64,000 nt of DNA from Thermosynechococcus sp. NK55a. Its GTDB lineage: Bacteria; Cyanobacteriota; Cyanobacteriia; Thermosynechococcales; Thermosynechococcaceae. Below the pieces are notes generated by a model, which was not told the DNA's origin, did not search any database, and saw only the letters and a list, made by a program, of their open reading frames with translations. The stretch covers positions 1,950,313 through 2,014,312 of the forward strand of contig NC_023033.1 of the NCBI RefSeq assembly GCF_000505665.1. The letters are read 5' to 3'. Positions 38,096-47,593 of this stretch are shown here, piece by piece. The number at the start of each line of letters is the position of its first letter. Position 1 is the stretch's first letter. Position numbers and translations under genes: made by a program.

Positions 38096-39814
38096 TTAAA
38101 AGAGAAAATAACGTTGGGCAAGGGGTAAGACACTGGCCGGTTCACAGGTGAGCAATTCACCATCCGCCCGCACCTCATAGGTTTCGGGATCTACCTCAAT
38201 GTGGGGTAAGTAGTCATTGAGCTTGAGATCTGCTTTGCGCAGTTGGCGGATGTGGCGCACCGGCAGCACTGTTTTTTGCAACCCCAACTGTTCTGGAAGG
38301 TTGTTGGCAATGCCTGCTTGAGACATAAAGGTTACTGAGGTGGCGGTTTGGCAGCCCCCATAGCTGGCAAACATGGGTTGCATGTGCACTGGTTGGGGCG
38401 TGGGAATACTGGCATTGGCATCCCCCATTTGAGCGTAGGCAATCATTCCCCCCTTGATTACCAGCTCCGGCTTGACTCCAAAGAAAGCGGGCTTCCAGAG
38501 GCACAGATCAGCAATTTTGCCCACCTCTACTGATCCCACATACTCAGCAATGCCGTGGGTAATGGCAGGATTAATCGTGTACTTGGCTACATAGCGGCGG
38601 GCGCGAAAGTTGTCATGATCGACGCCCGGCTGTTGGGGATCCCTGAGATGTCCCCGCTGCAGCTTCATTTTGTGAGCAGTTTGCCATGTGCGAATAATAC
38701 TCTCCCCCACCCGTCCCATTGCTTGGGAGTCCGAAGAGATAATACTAAAGGCCCCGAGGTCATGGAGAACATCTTCAGCAGCAATGGTTTCTCTGCGAAT
38801 CCGCGACTCGGCAAAGGCCACATCTTCAGGAATATTGGGGTCGAGGTGGTGGCACACCATCAACATATCCAAGTGCTCATCGAGGGTATTGACAGTGTAG
38901 GGGCGAGTGGGATTAGTGGAAGAGGGCAACACATTGGCTTGACCACAGACCTTAATAATGTCCGGGGCATGTCCTCCGCCGGCGCCCTCAGTGTGATAGG
39001 CGTGAATGGTGCGGTTTTTGAAGGCAGCAATGGTGTCTTCGACAAACCCAGATTCGTTAAGGGTGTCGGTGTGGATGGCCACCTGAATGTCGTAGTCTTC
39101 AGCCACACTCAAACAGGTGTCAATGGCAGCAGGGGTAGTGCCCCAGTCTTCGTGGAGTTTAAGACCAACAGCGCCCGCCTGCACTTGCTCAATCAGTCCT
39201 TGGGGTTGGCTGCTATTGCCCTTGCCCAAAAAGCCTAAATTCACTGGAAAGGCATCGGCAGCTTGAAGCATGCGGTAGATGTTCCAAGGTCCTGGCGTAC
39301 AGGTGGTGGCATTGGTACCTGTGGCAGGCCCCGTTCCGCCACCAATCATTGTTGTAATCCCCGAGGCAATGGCAGTGGCAATCTGCTGTGGACAGATAAA
39401 GTGAATGTGGGCGTCAATCCCCCCAGCAGTGAGGATCATGCCTTCGCCAGCGATCGCCTCCGTGCCAGGGCCAATGATAATATCTACCCCCTCTTGGGTG
39501 TAGGGGTTTCCTGCTTTACCAATTTTGTAGATCTTGCCCTCTTTGATGCCGACATCGGCCTTGACAACGCCCCACCAATCCAGAATGACCGCATTGGTGA
39601 TCACCACATCCACTGCGCCTTCTGCATTAGCAATGGGGGACTGTCCCATCCCGTCGCGGATCACTTTGCCGCCGCCAAACTTGACTTCATCACCGTAGTG
39701 GGTGTAGTCGCGCTCAATTTCAATAATGAGATCAGTATCCGCAAGTCGCAGGCGATCGCCCACCGTCGGGCCATAGGTTTCTGCATAAGTCTGGCGATCA
39801 ATGCGGTAGCTCAT
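38096..39814 (-). CDS. ureC: Urease subunit alpha
   Basis: This is the catalytic subunit of urease, which splits urea to ammonia and CO2. The 572-residue protein has the metal ligands in [11 protein letters not shown], the carbamylated Lys in [27 protein letters not shown], and the flap His in LMVCHHLDP. Length is standard. The ureA and ureB genes are not adjacent, while ureG is about 6 kb away, in keeping with the scattered urease genes of many cyanobacteria. A small protein gene lies upstream. Confidence 0.97.
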   Translation of the reverse strand: MSYRIDRQTYAETYGPTVGDRLRLADTDLIIEIERDYTHYGDEVKFGGGKVIRDGMGQSPIANAEGAVDVVITNAVILDWWGVVKADVGIKEGKIYKIGKAGNPYTQEGVDIIIGPGTEAIAGEGMILTAGGIDAHIHFICPQQIATAIASGITTMIGGGTGPATGTNATTCTPGPWNIYRMLQAADAFPVNLGFLGKGNSSQPQGLIEQVQAGAVGLKLHEDWGTTPAAIDTCLSVAEDYDIQVAIHTDTLNESGFVEDTIAAFKNRTIHAYHTEGAGGGHAPDIIKVCGQANVLPSSTNPTRPYTVNTLDEHLDMLMVCHHLDPNIPEDVAFAESRIRRETIAAEDVLHDLGAFSIISSDSQAMGRVGESIIRTWQTAHKMKLQRGHLRDPQQPGVDHDNFRARRYVAKYTINPAITHGIAEYVGSVEVGKIADLCLWKPAFFGVKPELVIKGGMIAYAQMGDANASIPTPQPVHMQPMFASYGGCQTATSVTFMSQAGIANNLPEQLGLQKTVLPVRHIRQLRKADLKLNDYLPHIEVDPETYEVRADGELLTCEPASVLPLAQRYFLF

Positions 39815-39866
39815 GGGGGTCTAAAGAGGTCAGGTGGCAGAGAAGTCCGGCCTTCTCAGTCTAAAT

Positions 39867-40052
39867 TTAGCCTAATTCTTCGACAACAACGAGTCCCTTT
39901 TTAATCAAAGCCTGCAGGTCAGCATTGTGGGTTTTGCAGTTGCGCCAGCGCCGCTCATCGACATTTTCATTGCGACCGGGTTGAAGGGTCACAGGCCCAA
40001 AGAAACTATCAAAGGTCATGGGCTGTTCGAGGTAGCTAATCACAGTCAGCAT
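39867..40052 (-). CDS. Small conserved-looking protein of unknown function
   Basis: The 61-residue product (or 50 from the inner ATG at 40019) reads TFDSFFGPVTLQPGRNENVD and ends ALIKKGLVVVEEL. The pattern PGxN-x-V...W...K...L...G-x-L-x-V recalls small phage-structure-associated proteins, but the likeness is weak. It lies 52 bases upstream of ureC on the same strand. No other phage gene is nearby, so I do not claim a prophage origin. Confidence 0.5.
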   Translation of the reverse strand: MLTVISYLEQPMTFDSFFGPVTLQPGRNENVDERRWRNCKTHNADLQALIKKGLVVVEELG

Positions 40053-40126
40053 GGCAGCAGACGTTCGACAAAATCACTATTTTCAGAATAAGGCTAGAGT
40101 GGATCTGATGCCGAGTTGAGTTAAGT

Positions 40127-41278
40127 ATGGTTCGCAGGCGGTTGAGTTTGGTTGGGATGGTGATCGCCCTTGGCGCCCTAACGGCGTGTTCATTGCGTTT
40201 GCCCGATCGCACCCCCTCCACCCCCAAGACAGAGGCGTCTCTGCCTCCCCTTGCCCCCATGGAGCGACCCAATGCGAGTGAGAATTTCATTGCCAAGGTG
40301 GTTGCTGAGGCGGGGCCAGCGGTGGTGAGTATTGATACTCTACGACTGGGCCGCAGTGGGGAGGATCGTTTTCTCGATCCTTTCCTAATGCCAGATGTGC
40401 CGGTGCGCCAAGGTCAAGGCTCTGGGTTTATCTTTACGCCCGATGGCAAAATCATGACCAATGCCCATGTGGTGGAAGGGGCTAGCGCCGTGCGAGTCAC
40501 GCTTCCCGATGGTCGCCAGTACGATGGCAAGGTGCTGGGTGCTGATTCCCTGACGGATGTGGCGGTGGTGCAAATTAATGCCAGGAATCTGCCCACGGTT
40601 CAACTGGGGAATTCCGACACCTTGAAGCCCGGTGAGTGGGCGATCGCCATCGGCAACCCCTTGGGGCTGAGTAACACCGTCACTGCTGGGATTATCAGTG
40701 CCATGGGGCGTGCCAGTAGTGAAATTGGTGCTGCCGATAAGCGCGTGAGCTTCATTCAAACGGATGCAGCCATTAATCCGGGAAATTCCGGGGGGCCACT
40801 CCTGAATGCCGCCGGTCAAGTGGTGGGGGTCAATACGGCGGTGATTTCCCAAGCGCAGGGCCTTGGCTTTGCCATTCCCATCAATACGGCCTATCGCATT
40901 GCTGAGCAAATTATTACCACGGGTGGCGCTCAGCACCTCTACTTAGGCATTCGCATGGTGCCCCTAACTCCAGAACTGGCACTACAAATCCGTGAACAAC
41001 AGCCCAACTGGACCTTGAACCGAACCCAAGGCACTCTGATCATTGGCGTTGCCCCCAATTCGCCAGCGGCAAAAGCGGGTCTGCAAGCGGGAGATTGGAT
41101 TGCCAAAGTTAACGACATTAACCAACCCACCCCGCAACAAGTACAAAGCGTTGTTGAGCAAACGAAACTCGGGGAGAAAATTACTTTGGAGATTCAACGG
41201 GGCGATCGCCGGCAAACCATGAGCCTTAAACCAGAGCCAATGCCGCCGGAATTGTATCCCTCCTCTCAGCCAGAATAA
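40127..41278 (+). CDS. HtrA/Deg-family serine protease with PDZ domain
   Basis: This periplasmic or lumenal protein-quality protease is 383 residues long. It has a lipoprotein-like leader (VGMVIALGALTAC, lipobox LTAC). The trypsin-like domain has triad regions MTNAHVVEG (His), SLTDVAVVQI (Asp) and INPGNSGGPL (Ser). It is followed by one PDZ domain at about 270-365 (LIIGVAPNSPAAKAGLQAGD). It is one of the HhoA/HhoB/HtrA set of cyanobacteria; I cannot say which. The stop lies in a 13-bp tandem duplication that supplies a second TAA. Confidence 0.93.
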   Translation: MVRRRLSLVGMVIALGALTACSLRLPDRTPSTPKTEASLPPLAPMERPNASENFIAKVVAEAGPAVVSIDTLRLGRSGEDRFLDPFLMPDVPVRQGQGSGFIFTPDGKIMTNAHVVEGASAVRVTLPDGRQYDGKVLGADSLTDVAVVQINARNLPTVQLGNSDTLKPGEWAIAIGNPLGLSNTVTAGIISAMGRASSEIGAADKRVSFIQTDAAINPGNSGGPLLNAAGQVVGVNTAVISQAQGLGFAIPINTAYRIAEQIITTGGAQHLYLGIRMVPLTPELALQIREQQPNWTLNRTQGTLIIGVAPNSPAAKAGLQAGDWIAKVNDINQPTPQQVQSVVEQTKLGEKITLEIQRGDRRQTMSLKPEPMPPELYPSSQPE

Positions 41279-41295
41279 GTTACCAGAATAAGTTA
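41270..41295. repeat. 13-bp tandem duplication over the htrA-family stop
   Basis: The unit ccagaataagtta occurs twice without a gap (41270-41282, 41283-41295). The first copy contains the TAA stop of the protease gene. Confidence 0.9.
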
Positions 41296-41359
41296 GTGAA
41301 TAGTGGGGCTACAGTAGTGCCACTTTTCCTGCAAACCGGCGGCCGCAATAGCTGAGGCA

Positions 41360-41379
41360 CCCGTTAAAACCCGTTAAAA
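41360..41379. repeat. 10-bp tandem duplication in the spacer
   Basis: The unit cccgttaaaa occurs twice in succession between the convergent protease and MDR reductase genes. Confidence 0.85.
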
Positions 41380-41464
41380 ATGGGGTAAACCCGATGGAGA
41401 ACGCTGGGAAGCCTGTGGCTGGGGAGGGCGGCAAGGATTTGAGCAACCATAGGAAAATTCCCAA

Positions 41465-42478
41465 TTAGGGGATGAGTACCACCTTCCCCTGCACCAAGCG
41501 TTGGCTGAGATAGCGGTGGGCATCGGCGGCAGCACCGAGGGGGAAGGTTTTATCCACAACAACCCGGAGCTCGCCGCGATCCACAAGGCTGGCCACCTGC
41601 TCTAGGATTTTGCCTTGATGGGCAAGGGCCTCCCGCAGGCCCATGAGTTGAGGGGTGAGCATCAGCGTGAGCTGAATCAAGAGGTTGCGTTGGCGGGCAA
41701 TTTTCCATGGGGTATCGGCTGCGGGTTCCAAGAGGGTGGCGAGGGTGCCGTAGGGACGCACCGCCTTGAAGGTCTCGGCAAAGGTGGCACCCCCAACGGT
41801 ATCAAGGGCAAGATCAACCCCCTTGCCGTCGGTCCAATCTAAAACCGCTTGCACCCAGTCGGTTGTTGTGTAGTTAATGGCGAGGGTTGCCCCCAAAGCT
41901 TCTGTAAATTGAGCTTTTGCTGGCGAACTGATGGTGGTGGCCACTTGCGCACCTGCGCGCTGCGCTAATTGAATGGCCAGATGCCCCACCCCGCCCGCGC
42001 CGGCGTGAATGAGAACGGTTTTTGCGGTAGAGAGGACATTCAACGCTGGGACTGCCCCGCGATCGCCCAAAGCTTCCCAAGCGGTAATGACGGCCAAGGG
42101 CAAAGCGGCTGCCTGAATAAAGGAGAGGGTTTTGGGCTTGTGGGCAACAGCAGCTTCCGGCACAACTGCATACTCGGCGTAACAGCCGCCGCGATCGCCC
42201 AAGCCGCCATAGCAGAAATAGACTTCATCCCCTATGCGAAAGCGCTGTACTGCCGCACCCACAGCCACCACTACACCGGCACCATCACAGCCGAGAATCG
42301 CTGGCCGGCGATCGGGAAAAAACGTGCCCCGCTGTCGTAGCTTAGTATCAATGGGGTTGACACTGGCTGCCCACAGTTGAATTTTCACCTCATCGGCAGC
42401 TTCAATCTGCGGCTCGGGCACCTCCCGTAGCACTAAAACATCGGGCTCGCCAAACTCAGTGATGGCAATGGCTTTCAT
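41465..42478 (-). CDS. MDR-family zinc-independent NADPH:quinone reductase
   Basis: The 337-residue protein has the GroES-like N-terminal half (DEVKIQLWAASVNPIDTKLRQRG, ILGCDGAGVVVAVG). A Rossmann half follows with VLIHAGAGGVGHLAIQLAQRAGA and DLALDTVGG. The lack of the structural-zinc Cys cluster points to the quinone oxidoreductase branch. The substrate is unknown. The 5' leader may be structured (see 42541-42649). Confidence 0.9.
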   Translation of the reverse strand: MKAIAITEFGEPDVLVLREVPEPQIEAADEVKIQLWAASVNPIDTKLRQRGTFFPDRRPAILGCDGAGVVVAVGAAVQRFRIGDEVYFCYGGLGDRGGCYAEYAVVPEAAVAHKPKTLSFIQAAALPLAVITAWEALGDRGAVPALNVLSTAKTVLIHAGAGGVGHLAIQLAQRAGAQVATTISSPAKAQFTEALGATLAINYTTTDWVQAVLDWTDGKGVDLALDTVGGATFAETFKAVRPYGTLATLLEPAADTPWKIARQRNLLIQLTLMLTPQLMGLREALAHQGKILEQVASLVDRGELRVVVDKTFPLGAAADAHRYLSQRLVQGKVVLIP

Positions 42479-42970
42479 GTTTTGGCTGGCTGGGAAAGCA
42501 TCTCAGGACGAAATAACGCCCCTATTGTACTCCATCAACTCCACCGCCAAAGAACCCCCTCAAGGGGGAGTCATTGCCAACCCCTCCAGCACTGGTGGCT
42601 CCATTTTCAGCTGGGAAAGACTCCCTGCACAGACCCCCCTAGGCGGTAGGCTGGGACTACTATAAGCACAATCCCTTTGCAAGCATCTAGTCCAGATCAT
42701 TATTTTGTTTTTGTAAAATTTTAATTTTAGATCCGCGGTTGCTCGGGGCGTAATCTCTCTCTAGGACCGGGTTTCCAGCAAATTCAAGCACCTCTAAATC
42801 TACCCGCAACTGTCCTAGGGCTGACAGCGTCGGGCCTTGCTAAAATCTTGGAGCAGAGAGAATATTTTTGTCTAGAGATGCTTGATCGACCGCCGTTGGG
42901 CACGCGATCGCCGCCGCAGGGGGAAGCCTCTATACTAGGATGTTGACCCTCTGGCCATTTGGTTTGCCCC
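42479..42970. other. Non-coding spacer between the MDR reductase and LivF-like genes
   Basis: This 492-base spacer separates divergent genes. It holds the paired segments described at 42541-42649, an AT-rich stretch (about 42700-42730) and a HIP1 octamer near 42904. A TATACT lies about 40 bases upstream of the LivF-like start and may be its -10 box. No gene is evident. Confidence 0.6.
42541..42649 (-). ncRNA. Candidate structured leader RNA of the MDR reductase gene
   Basis: Read as minus-strand RNA, cuaccgcc (42642-42649) can pair with ggcggugg (42541-42548) as an 8-bp outer helix with one G-U. Inside it, gggaguc (42619-42625) pairs with gacuccc (42566-42572). A competing hairpin ccccc-uuga-ggggg (42555-42568) reuses part of the inner helix, so two folds exclude each other. 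The element would lie 63-171 bases upstream of the ATG. It matches no riboswitch I know. This is inferred from base pairing only. Confidence 0.3.
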
Positions 42971-43693
42971 ATGAGCTTGCTCCAAGTCACTGATGTCTAT
43001 GCCGGCTATATTCCCGATGTGGATATTTTACGGGGGGTTAATTTTCGCCTCGAAGCCGGGGAGCTCGTGGCTGTCATTGGCCCCAATGGCGCGGGAAAAT
43101 CCACATTAGCAAAAACCATCGCTGGTTTGCTGACGCCCCGCCTTGGCACAATTACCCTTGCCGGAGAAGATATCACCTACCTGCGGCCTCACGAAATTGT
43201 CAAAAAAGGTATTGGCTACGTGCCGCAAATTGCCAATGTGTTCCGCTCACTCACCATTGAAGAAAATCTGGAGATGGGGGCCTTTACCAAAACCGGCAAC
43301 CTCAAGGCCCTCAAAGAACGGGTCTATGACACCTTTCCCCGCCTGGCGGAGCGGCGACAGCAACGGGCCGGTACCCTTTCCGGGGGCGAACGGCAAATGT
43401 TGGCCATGGGACGCGCCATGATGCTGGATCCCCAAATTATGGTCTTGGATGAGCCCTCTGCTGCTCTTTCCCCAGCGCTGGTCAATGATGTCTTTGCCAA
43501 AATCAAAGAAATTAATGCCCAGGGCACCGCTATTATTCTCGTGGAGCAAAACGCCCGGAAAGCCCTTGCCATGAGCGATCGCGGGTACGTCTTAGAAATG
43601 GGTAAAGAGCGCTATGAAGGACTGGGCAGCGAATTACTCAATGACCCCAAAGTGGGAGAACTTTACCTCGGAATTGTGCGGGCACAGCCTTAG
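42971..43693 (+). CDS. ABC transporter ATP-binding protein, LivF/NatE type
   Basis: The protein resembles the LivF (NatE) ATPase of branched-chain or neutral amino-acid importers. It has Walker [14 protein letters not shown]-loop [21 protein letters not shown], signature [14 protein letters not shown], Walker [14 protein letters not shown] and VEQNARKAL. From the ATG at 42971 it is 240 residues. No permease or binding protein gene is adjacent, which is common for the scattered nat genes of cyanobacteria. It overlaps the gmk stop tail to tail by 4 bases (43690-43693). Confidence 0.88.
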   Translation: MSLLQVTDVYAGYIPDVDILRGVNFRLEAGELVAVIGPNGAGKSTLAKTIAGLLTPRLGTITLAGEDITYLRPHEIVKKGIGYVPQIANVFRSLTIEENLEMGAFTKTGNLKALKERVYDTFPRLAERRQQRAGTLSGGERQMLAMGRAMMLDPQIMVLDEPSAALSPALVNDVFAKIKEINAQGTAIILVEQNARKALAMSDRGYVLEMGKERYEGLGSELLNDPKVGELYLGIVRAQP

Positions 43694-44265
43694 GGCGCTG
43701 GGCTAAAAATGGCCGTTTCAAGGGCAATCAGGCTTTTTTCTAGATCATCATTGACAATTTGCACATCAAATTCTGGGGCAGCAGCAATTTCAGTTTCCGC
43801 TTGAGCTAAACGGCGGGCGATCGCCTCCTCACTGTCTTGGCCACGGCTGCGCAGGCGGTGTTCCAGTTCTGCTAAAGATGGCGGCAAAATAAAGATGTGA
43901 CGCGCTTGGGGATAGGATTGGCGCACTTGACGTGCCCCTTGCAGTTCAATTTCGAGGATCACGGTTTTCCCTTGGGCAATGAGTTGAACCAGGGGGTGGC
44001 GCGGTGTGCCGTAGTAATGACCTGCAAACTCCGCCCATTCCAAGAGTTGCCCAGCGGCAATCATGGCCTTAAATTCTTCTACAGAGACAAAATAGTAATC
44101 CACCCCTTCAACCTCTGTGGGACGCGGCGGCCGGGTCGTGGCCGAAACCGAAAATGCCAGTTCGGGATGGCGTTGCCGCAGTTGCCGTAGGAGCGTTCCT
44201 TTGCCGACACCACTGGGGCCAGTAATCACAATGAGTTGCCCGGGCTGGGGCGTTGCACTGGTCAT
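43690..44265 (-). CDS. gmk: Guanylate kinase
   Basis: Gmk phosphorylates GMP to GDP. It has P-loop [50 protein letters not shown] and [13 protein letters not shown]. The ATG at 44265 gives about 191 residues, the usual size; the frame extends 26 codons further but without family similarity. It is divergent from exbD. Confidence 0.95.
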   Translation of the reverse strand: MTSATPQPGQLIVITGPSGVGKGTLLRQLRQRHPELAFSVSATTRPPRPTEVEGVDYYFVSVEEFKAMIAAGQLLEWAEFAGHYYGTPRHPLVQLIAQGKTVILEIELQGARQVRQSYPQARHIFILPPSLAELEHRLRSRGQDSEEAIARRLAQAETEIAAAPEFDVQIVNDDLEKSLIALETAIFSPAP

Positions 44266-44341
44266 AACTGCATAGGTGAGAAACTTTTTAATCCTACTGT
44301 GTTTGCTTAGAGTTTTATCATTAAGGCAACGTGGTTGAGGC

Positions 44342-44836
44342 ATGACCGTGAAGATTCATTTGCCCACTGAAAGTGACAATGTCCGCATTGAAATGCTGCC
44401 CCTGATTGATGTGGTCTTTTGTATTCTCACGTTCTTTATTTTGGCGGCGGTGAGTCTGACGCGGCAGCAGGCGATTACGTTGAATCTGCCCCAAGCCAGC
44501 ACCAGTCAAGCCCAGTCGCAAAAGATGCTGGTGGTGAGCATTGATCCGGCAGGGCAACTCTTTGTGGATAAAGACCCAGTCGACCGCAGTGAACTCTATC
44601 AACGCTTGGCCACATACTTGAAAACCAATCCCCAGGGCATGGTAATTTTGCGGGCGTCGCAGGTGGTCAGCTATAACGAAGTCATCCAAGTCTTGGATCT
44701 TCTGCGATCCCTAGGGGGCAATCGGGTGGCCTTGGCCACTCAACCCGTTGAACAGCCGGTGCTCAGCACGGAGACCCGCCCTACCCCCCTCCCCTCGCCG
44801 CCGGCTAACGACCAACCCATACCCGCCAATCCCTAG
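44342..44836 (+). CDS. exbD: ExbD/TolR-family biopolymer transport protein
   Basis: ExbD works with ExbB to use the proton gradient to power TonB-dependent transport or Tol functions. The 164-residue protein has one N-terminal membrane helix with the proton-site Asp ([20 protein letters not shown]) and a periplasmic domain. A Pro-rich tail ends it. No exbB is next to it. It precedes era by 9 bases. Confidence 0.88.
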   Translation: MTVKIHLPTESDNVRIEMLPLIDVVFCILTFFILAAVSLTRQQAITLNLPQASTSQAQSQKMLVVSIDPAGQLFVDKDPVDRSELYQRLATYLKTNPQGMVILRASQVVSYNEVIQVLDLLRSLGGNRVALATQPVEQPVLSTETRPTPLPSPPANDQPIPANP

Positions 44837-44845
44837 GGCGTTACC

Positions 44846-45769
44846 GTGGAACCGATTTCCAGTATTCCTGTGGCCCCGGTGGGCTTTCGCTCTGGCTTTG
44901 TGGCCTTAGTGGGTCGTCCCAATGTCGGTAAGTCCACGCTCTTCAACCATCTGCTGGGACAAAAGGTAGCCATTACCTCCCCTGTGGCGCAAACCACCCG
45001 CAACCGCTTACGGGGCATTCTGACAACGGCAACAGCGCAATTTATCTTTGTGGACACACCGGGCATCCATAAGCCCCACCATCGCCTTGGGGAAGTGCTG
45101 GTGCACAATGCCAAAGGTGTTCTCAAGCGGGTGGATGCGATTGTCTTTGTGGTGGATGCTGCTAGTCCGCCGGGTCGGGGCGATCGCTACGTGGCGGATC
45201 TCCTGACAACGACTCCATCGCCCGTTCTTATGGCCATCAATAAAATTGACCTGCTGCCAGCAGCGGAGCGAGAACAGCGGCAACAGGACTATCAAACCCT
45301 TGGCCCTTGGCCGGCCTATCCCTGCTCAGCACTGACTGGAGAGGGAGTTGGTTTGCTGCAATCGGCGATCGCGGCGCAGTTGCCCCTTGGTCCCTATTAC
45401 TATCCACCGGACATGGTTACCGATCAGCCGGAGCGATTCATCATGGCAGAATTAATCCGTGAACAAATTTTGCACCACACCCGCGAGGAAGTCCCCCATT
45501 CAGTAGCCGTAACAATTGAACAGGTGCAGCAGGTGCGCAACCTCACTCATGTGCACGCGGTGATTTATGTGGAGCGTCCAACGCAAAAGGCTATCATTAT
45601 TGGCCAAGGGGGTCAGTTGCTCAAACAAATTGGCACCGCTGCCCGCCAAGAAATTGAAACCCTCATTGGTGGCAAGATCTATCTAGAACTGTTTGTCAAG
45701 GTGCGCCCCCGCTGGCGACAGGATCGGTTGCGCTTAGCGGAGTTGGGCTATCGCATTGAGAAGGATTGA
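44846..45769 (+). CDS. era: GTPase Era
   Basis: Era binds 16S rRNA and helps 30S maturation. It has the G1 motif [18 protein letters not shown]3 [14 protein letters not shown] and G4 NKIDLL. A C-terminal KH domain shows [13 protein letters not shown]. The GTG start at 44846 gives [20 protein letters not shown]; the length of 307 is normal. ureG follows 4 bases later. Confidence 0.95.
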   Translation: MEPISSIPVAPVGFRSGFVALVGRPNVGKSTLFNHLLGQKVAITSPVAQTTRNRLRGILTTATAQFIFVDTPGIHKPHHRLGEVLVHNAKGVLKRVDAIVFVVDAASPPGRGDRYVADLLTTTPSPVLMAINKIDLLPAAEREQRQQDYQTLGPWPAYPCSALTGEGVGLLQSAIAAQLPLGPYYYPPDMVTDQPERFIMAELIREQILHHTREEVPHSVAVTIEQVQQVRNLTHVHAVIYVERPTQKAIIIGQGGQLLKQIGTAARQEIETLIGGKIYLELFVKVRPRWRQDRLRLAELGYRIEKD

Positions 45770-45773
45770 GAAC

Positions 45774-46376
45774 ATGGAGACAGTATTGCGAGTCGGTGTG
45801 GCAGGGCCCGTGGGTTCAGGTAAAACCGCTCTTGTGGATGCTCTTTGTAAAGCCTTGCGCGATCGCTATCGCCTCGGGGTCGTGACTAATGATATTTACA
45901 CCCAAGAGGACGCTCAGTTTTTGGTGCGTTCCCAAGCCCTTCCCCCAGAGCGAATTCTTGGCGTTGAAACGGGGGGATGTCCCCACACCGCCATTCGGGA
46001 AGATGTTTCCCTCAACCTAGCGGCCATTCAGCAATTGGAAACAGCTCTTCAGCCTTTGGATCTGATTTTTGTTGAGAGTGGCGGCGATAATTTGGCTGCG
46101 ACATTTAGCCCGGAACTGGTGGATTTAACGATTTACGTGATTGACGTGGCTGCTGGCGATAAAATTCCTCGCAAGGGCGGGCCTGGCATTACCAAGTCGG
46201 ATTTATTGGTGATTAATAAAATTGATCTTGCCCCCTATGTGGGTGCTGATTTAGAGGTGATGAAACGGGACACCCTAAAAATGCGGGGCGATCGCCCCTA
46301 TGTGATGACAAACTTGAAAACTGGCCTTGGGCTAGATCAGGTGATTGCTTTTCTCACATTCCACCTGGCAGCATAA
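45774..46376 (+). CDS. ureG: Urease accessory GTPase UreG
   Basis: UreG hydrolyses GTP to help load nickel into urease. It has P-loop [47 protein letters not shown] and [15 protein letters not shown]. The ATG at 45774 gives 200 residues, the normal size; the frame starts 6 codons earlier but an AAGGA lies just upstream of the chosen ATG. It follows era closely, and serves UreC encoded at 38096-39814. Confidence 0.96.
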   Translation: METVLRVGVAGPVGSGKTALVDALCKALRDRYRLGVVTNDIYTQEDAQFLVRSQALPPERILGVETGGCPHTAIREDVSLNLAAIQQLETALQPLDLIFVESGGDNLAATFSPELVDLTIYVIDVAAGDKIPRKGGPGITKSDLLVINKIDLAPYVGADLEVMKRDTLKMRGDRPYVMTNLKTGLGLDQVIAFLTFHLAA

Positions 46377-46504
46377 ATATCATCACATGGAATTTGACCC
46401 AATGCACAACAAGTCACTGGTCATCATCACTGGCACTGCAACAATTTGCCCCTTAAAATCGTTCTATCGGTGTTGACAGCTAGGAAGTATGATGAACTAC
46501 CCAT

Positions 46505-46745
46505 GGTTCTCACGGTTCTCATGCCCTTATTTGCCGCTCTGGTTCGACCTACGATGTGCTTACCGCAAAGCACGTTGTCAATTGTAGGGATAATTACCGT
46601 GTGATTCCTATCAGGAGGCCTACGCCTGATTTCAATGGGATTAAATTTTTGCCGATACAGAACCGATACAGATTTAGCTGTTGTGGAATTCACGAGCCCA
46701 AAAACCCAAAAAAGACTATCCGGTAGCTACGCTAACAAACTCTAA
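46505..46745 (+). pseudogene. Relic of a trypsin-like serine protease
   Basis: The first frame reads GSHALICRSGSTYDVLTAKH and VVN, with the catalytic His codon at 46571-46573. A second frame further on reads DTDLAVVEFTSPKTQKRLSG, with Asp at 46671-46673. This is the His-Asp order of cyanobacterial trypsin-like proteases. The frame shifts near an 11-bp tandem duplication (46652-46673), a 9-bp duplication lies at 46505-46522, and the Ser-containing half is absent. There is no intact start. The relic lies just upstream of a DUF928 gene. Confidence 0.6.
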
Positions 46746-46847
46746 CTTTGCCAAGAAAGGGTCACAGGTCTGTAGCGCTGGATCGCTGCAGCCCTGGGGC
46801 AAGTGAGTTCCTATTCATTGCCTGTTCAATTGCGAGGATTGAGTGAT

Positions 46848-47593
46848 ATGGCGATTCAAGGGGGGAGCCGCCCCATTGCTGTGCTCCTCAGTTTGGCAGT
46901 GGGCATGATTGGAGCGATCGCCCATGCCTCTTGGGCAAGTTATCGTCCACCTGCAAACATTGGCCGCCCCGGTAATCGTGAGGGAGCCGCAACGCGAATT
47001 GCCCGTCCCATGCTGCTGCGGGAGAGTACCGGTAGTACCGAAAGGTGTCTGACTGAGCCAAAGCAAACCGTGGTTGCCCTCGTGCCCAAGGATAACAATG
47101 GCCTCAGCAGCACATCCACCCCCGCCCTCTATAGCTTCATTCCCGCCAATAGGGGAGCCGCCCTAACCCTGACCCTGCGGGATCCCCAAGGTACAGAAGT
47201 CTATCGCCAAGAGCGTCCTGCCCCCACAGCAGCGGGCATTATTGGCTGGCCCGTGGAGAATGTCTCCCTCAAAAACGGTGTGGATGACCAGTGGCAACTG
47301 ACTCTCACTTGCACCAATGGCACCACGGCCCTCAAAACTGTCAGCTGGTTGCGACCGGTGCCCTTATCCCTCAGCCAACAGCAGCGAATTGTCCAAGCTA
47401 AAGATGTAGCGGATGCCTTTGCCGTGGCAGGCTACTGGTACGATGCCCCCTCAATCAACTTGCTCAACAACGCCTAGCGCAGCCGGAGAATGCCCAACTC
47501 CAGCAAAAATGGCAAGCCCTCTTACCGTCTGCCCCTGTTCAGTTGACCAATGTGGCGAATCAACCCCTCCTTCCCTGGCCATCCCAGCCCTAG
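46848..47593 (+). pseudogene. DUF928 protein, frameshifted near its C-terminus
   Basis: The secreted protein has a signal peptide (IAVLLSLAVGMIGAIAHA) and the DUF928 pattern: CLTEPKQTVVALVPKDNNGLSSTSTPALYSFIP, VYRQERPAP, then VAGYWYDA. The frame breaks at a C5 run (47446-47450). One added C (or removing two) continues LNQLAQQRLAQPENAQLQQK to a TAG at 47591-47593, giving about 248 residues, a normal length. In the sequence as given it stops at 47477. The ATG at 46848 was chosen for the signal peptide. Cyanobacterial DUF928 genes are often near CHAT or haemagglutinin-like genes, as I recall; one lies 7 kb away. Confidence 0.72.

Noticed and set aside
38555-39238. Long plus-strand frame (227 codons) opposite ureC
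   Set aside because: It lies wholly inside the well-supported ureC gene on the other strand, and its product looks like no known protein.
42578-42625. Leader segment gagccaccagugc (minus strand) as a cobalamin riboswitch
   Set aside because: It resembles part of the B12 box region only; the rest of the conserved cobalamin core is absent.
46427-46693. 88-codon minus-strand reading frame upstream of the DUF928 gene
   Set aside because: It is antisense to the trypsin-like relic, has no family look and no ribosome-binding site, while the plus strand gives recognisable protease motifs.
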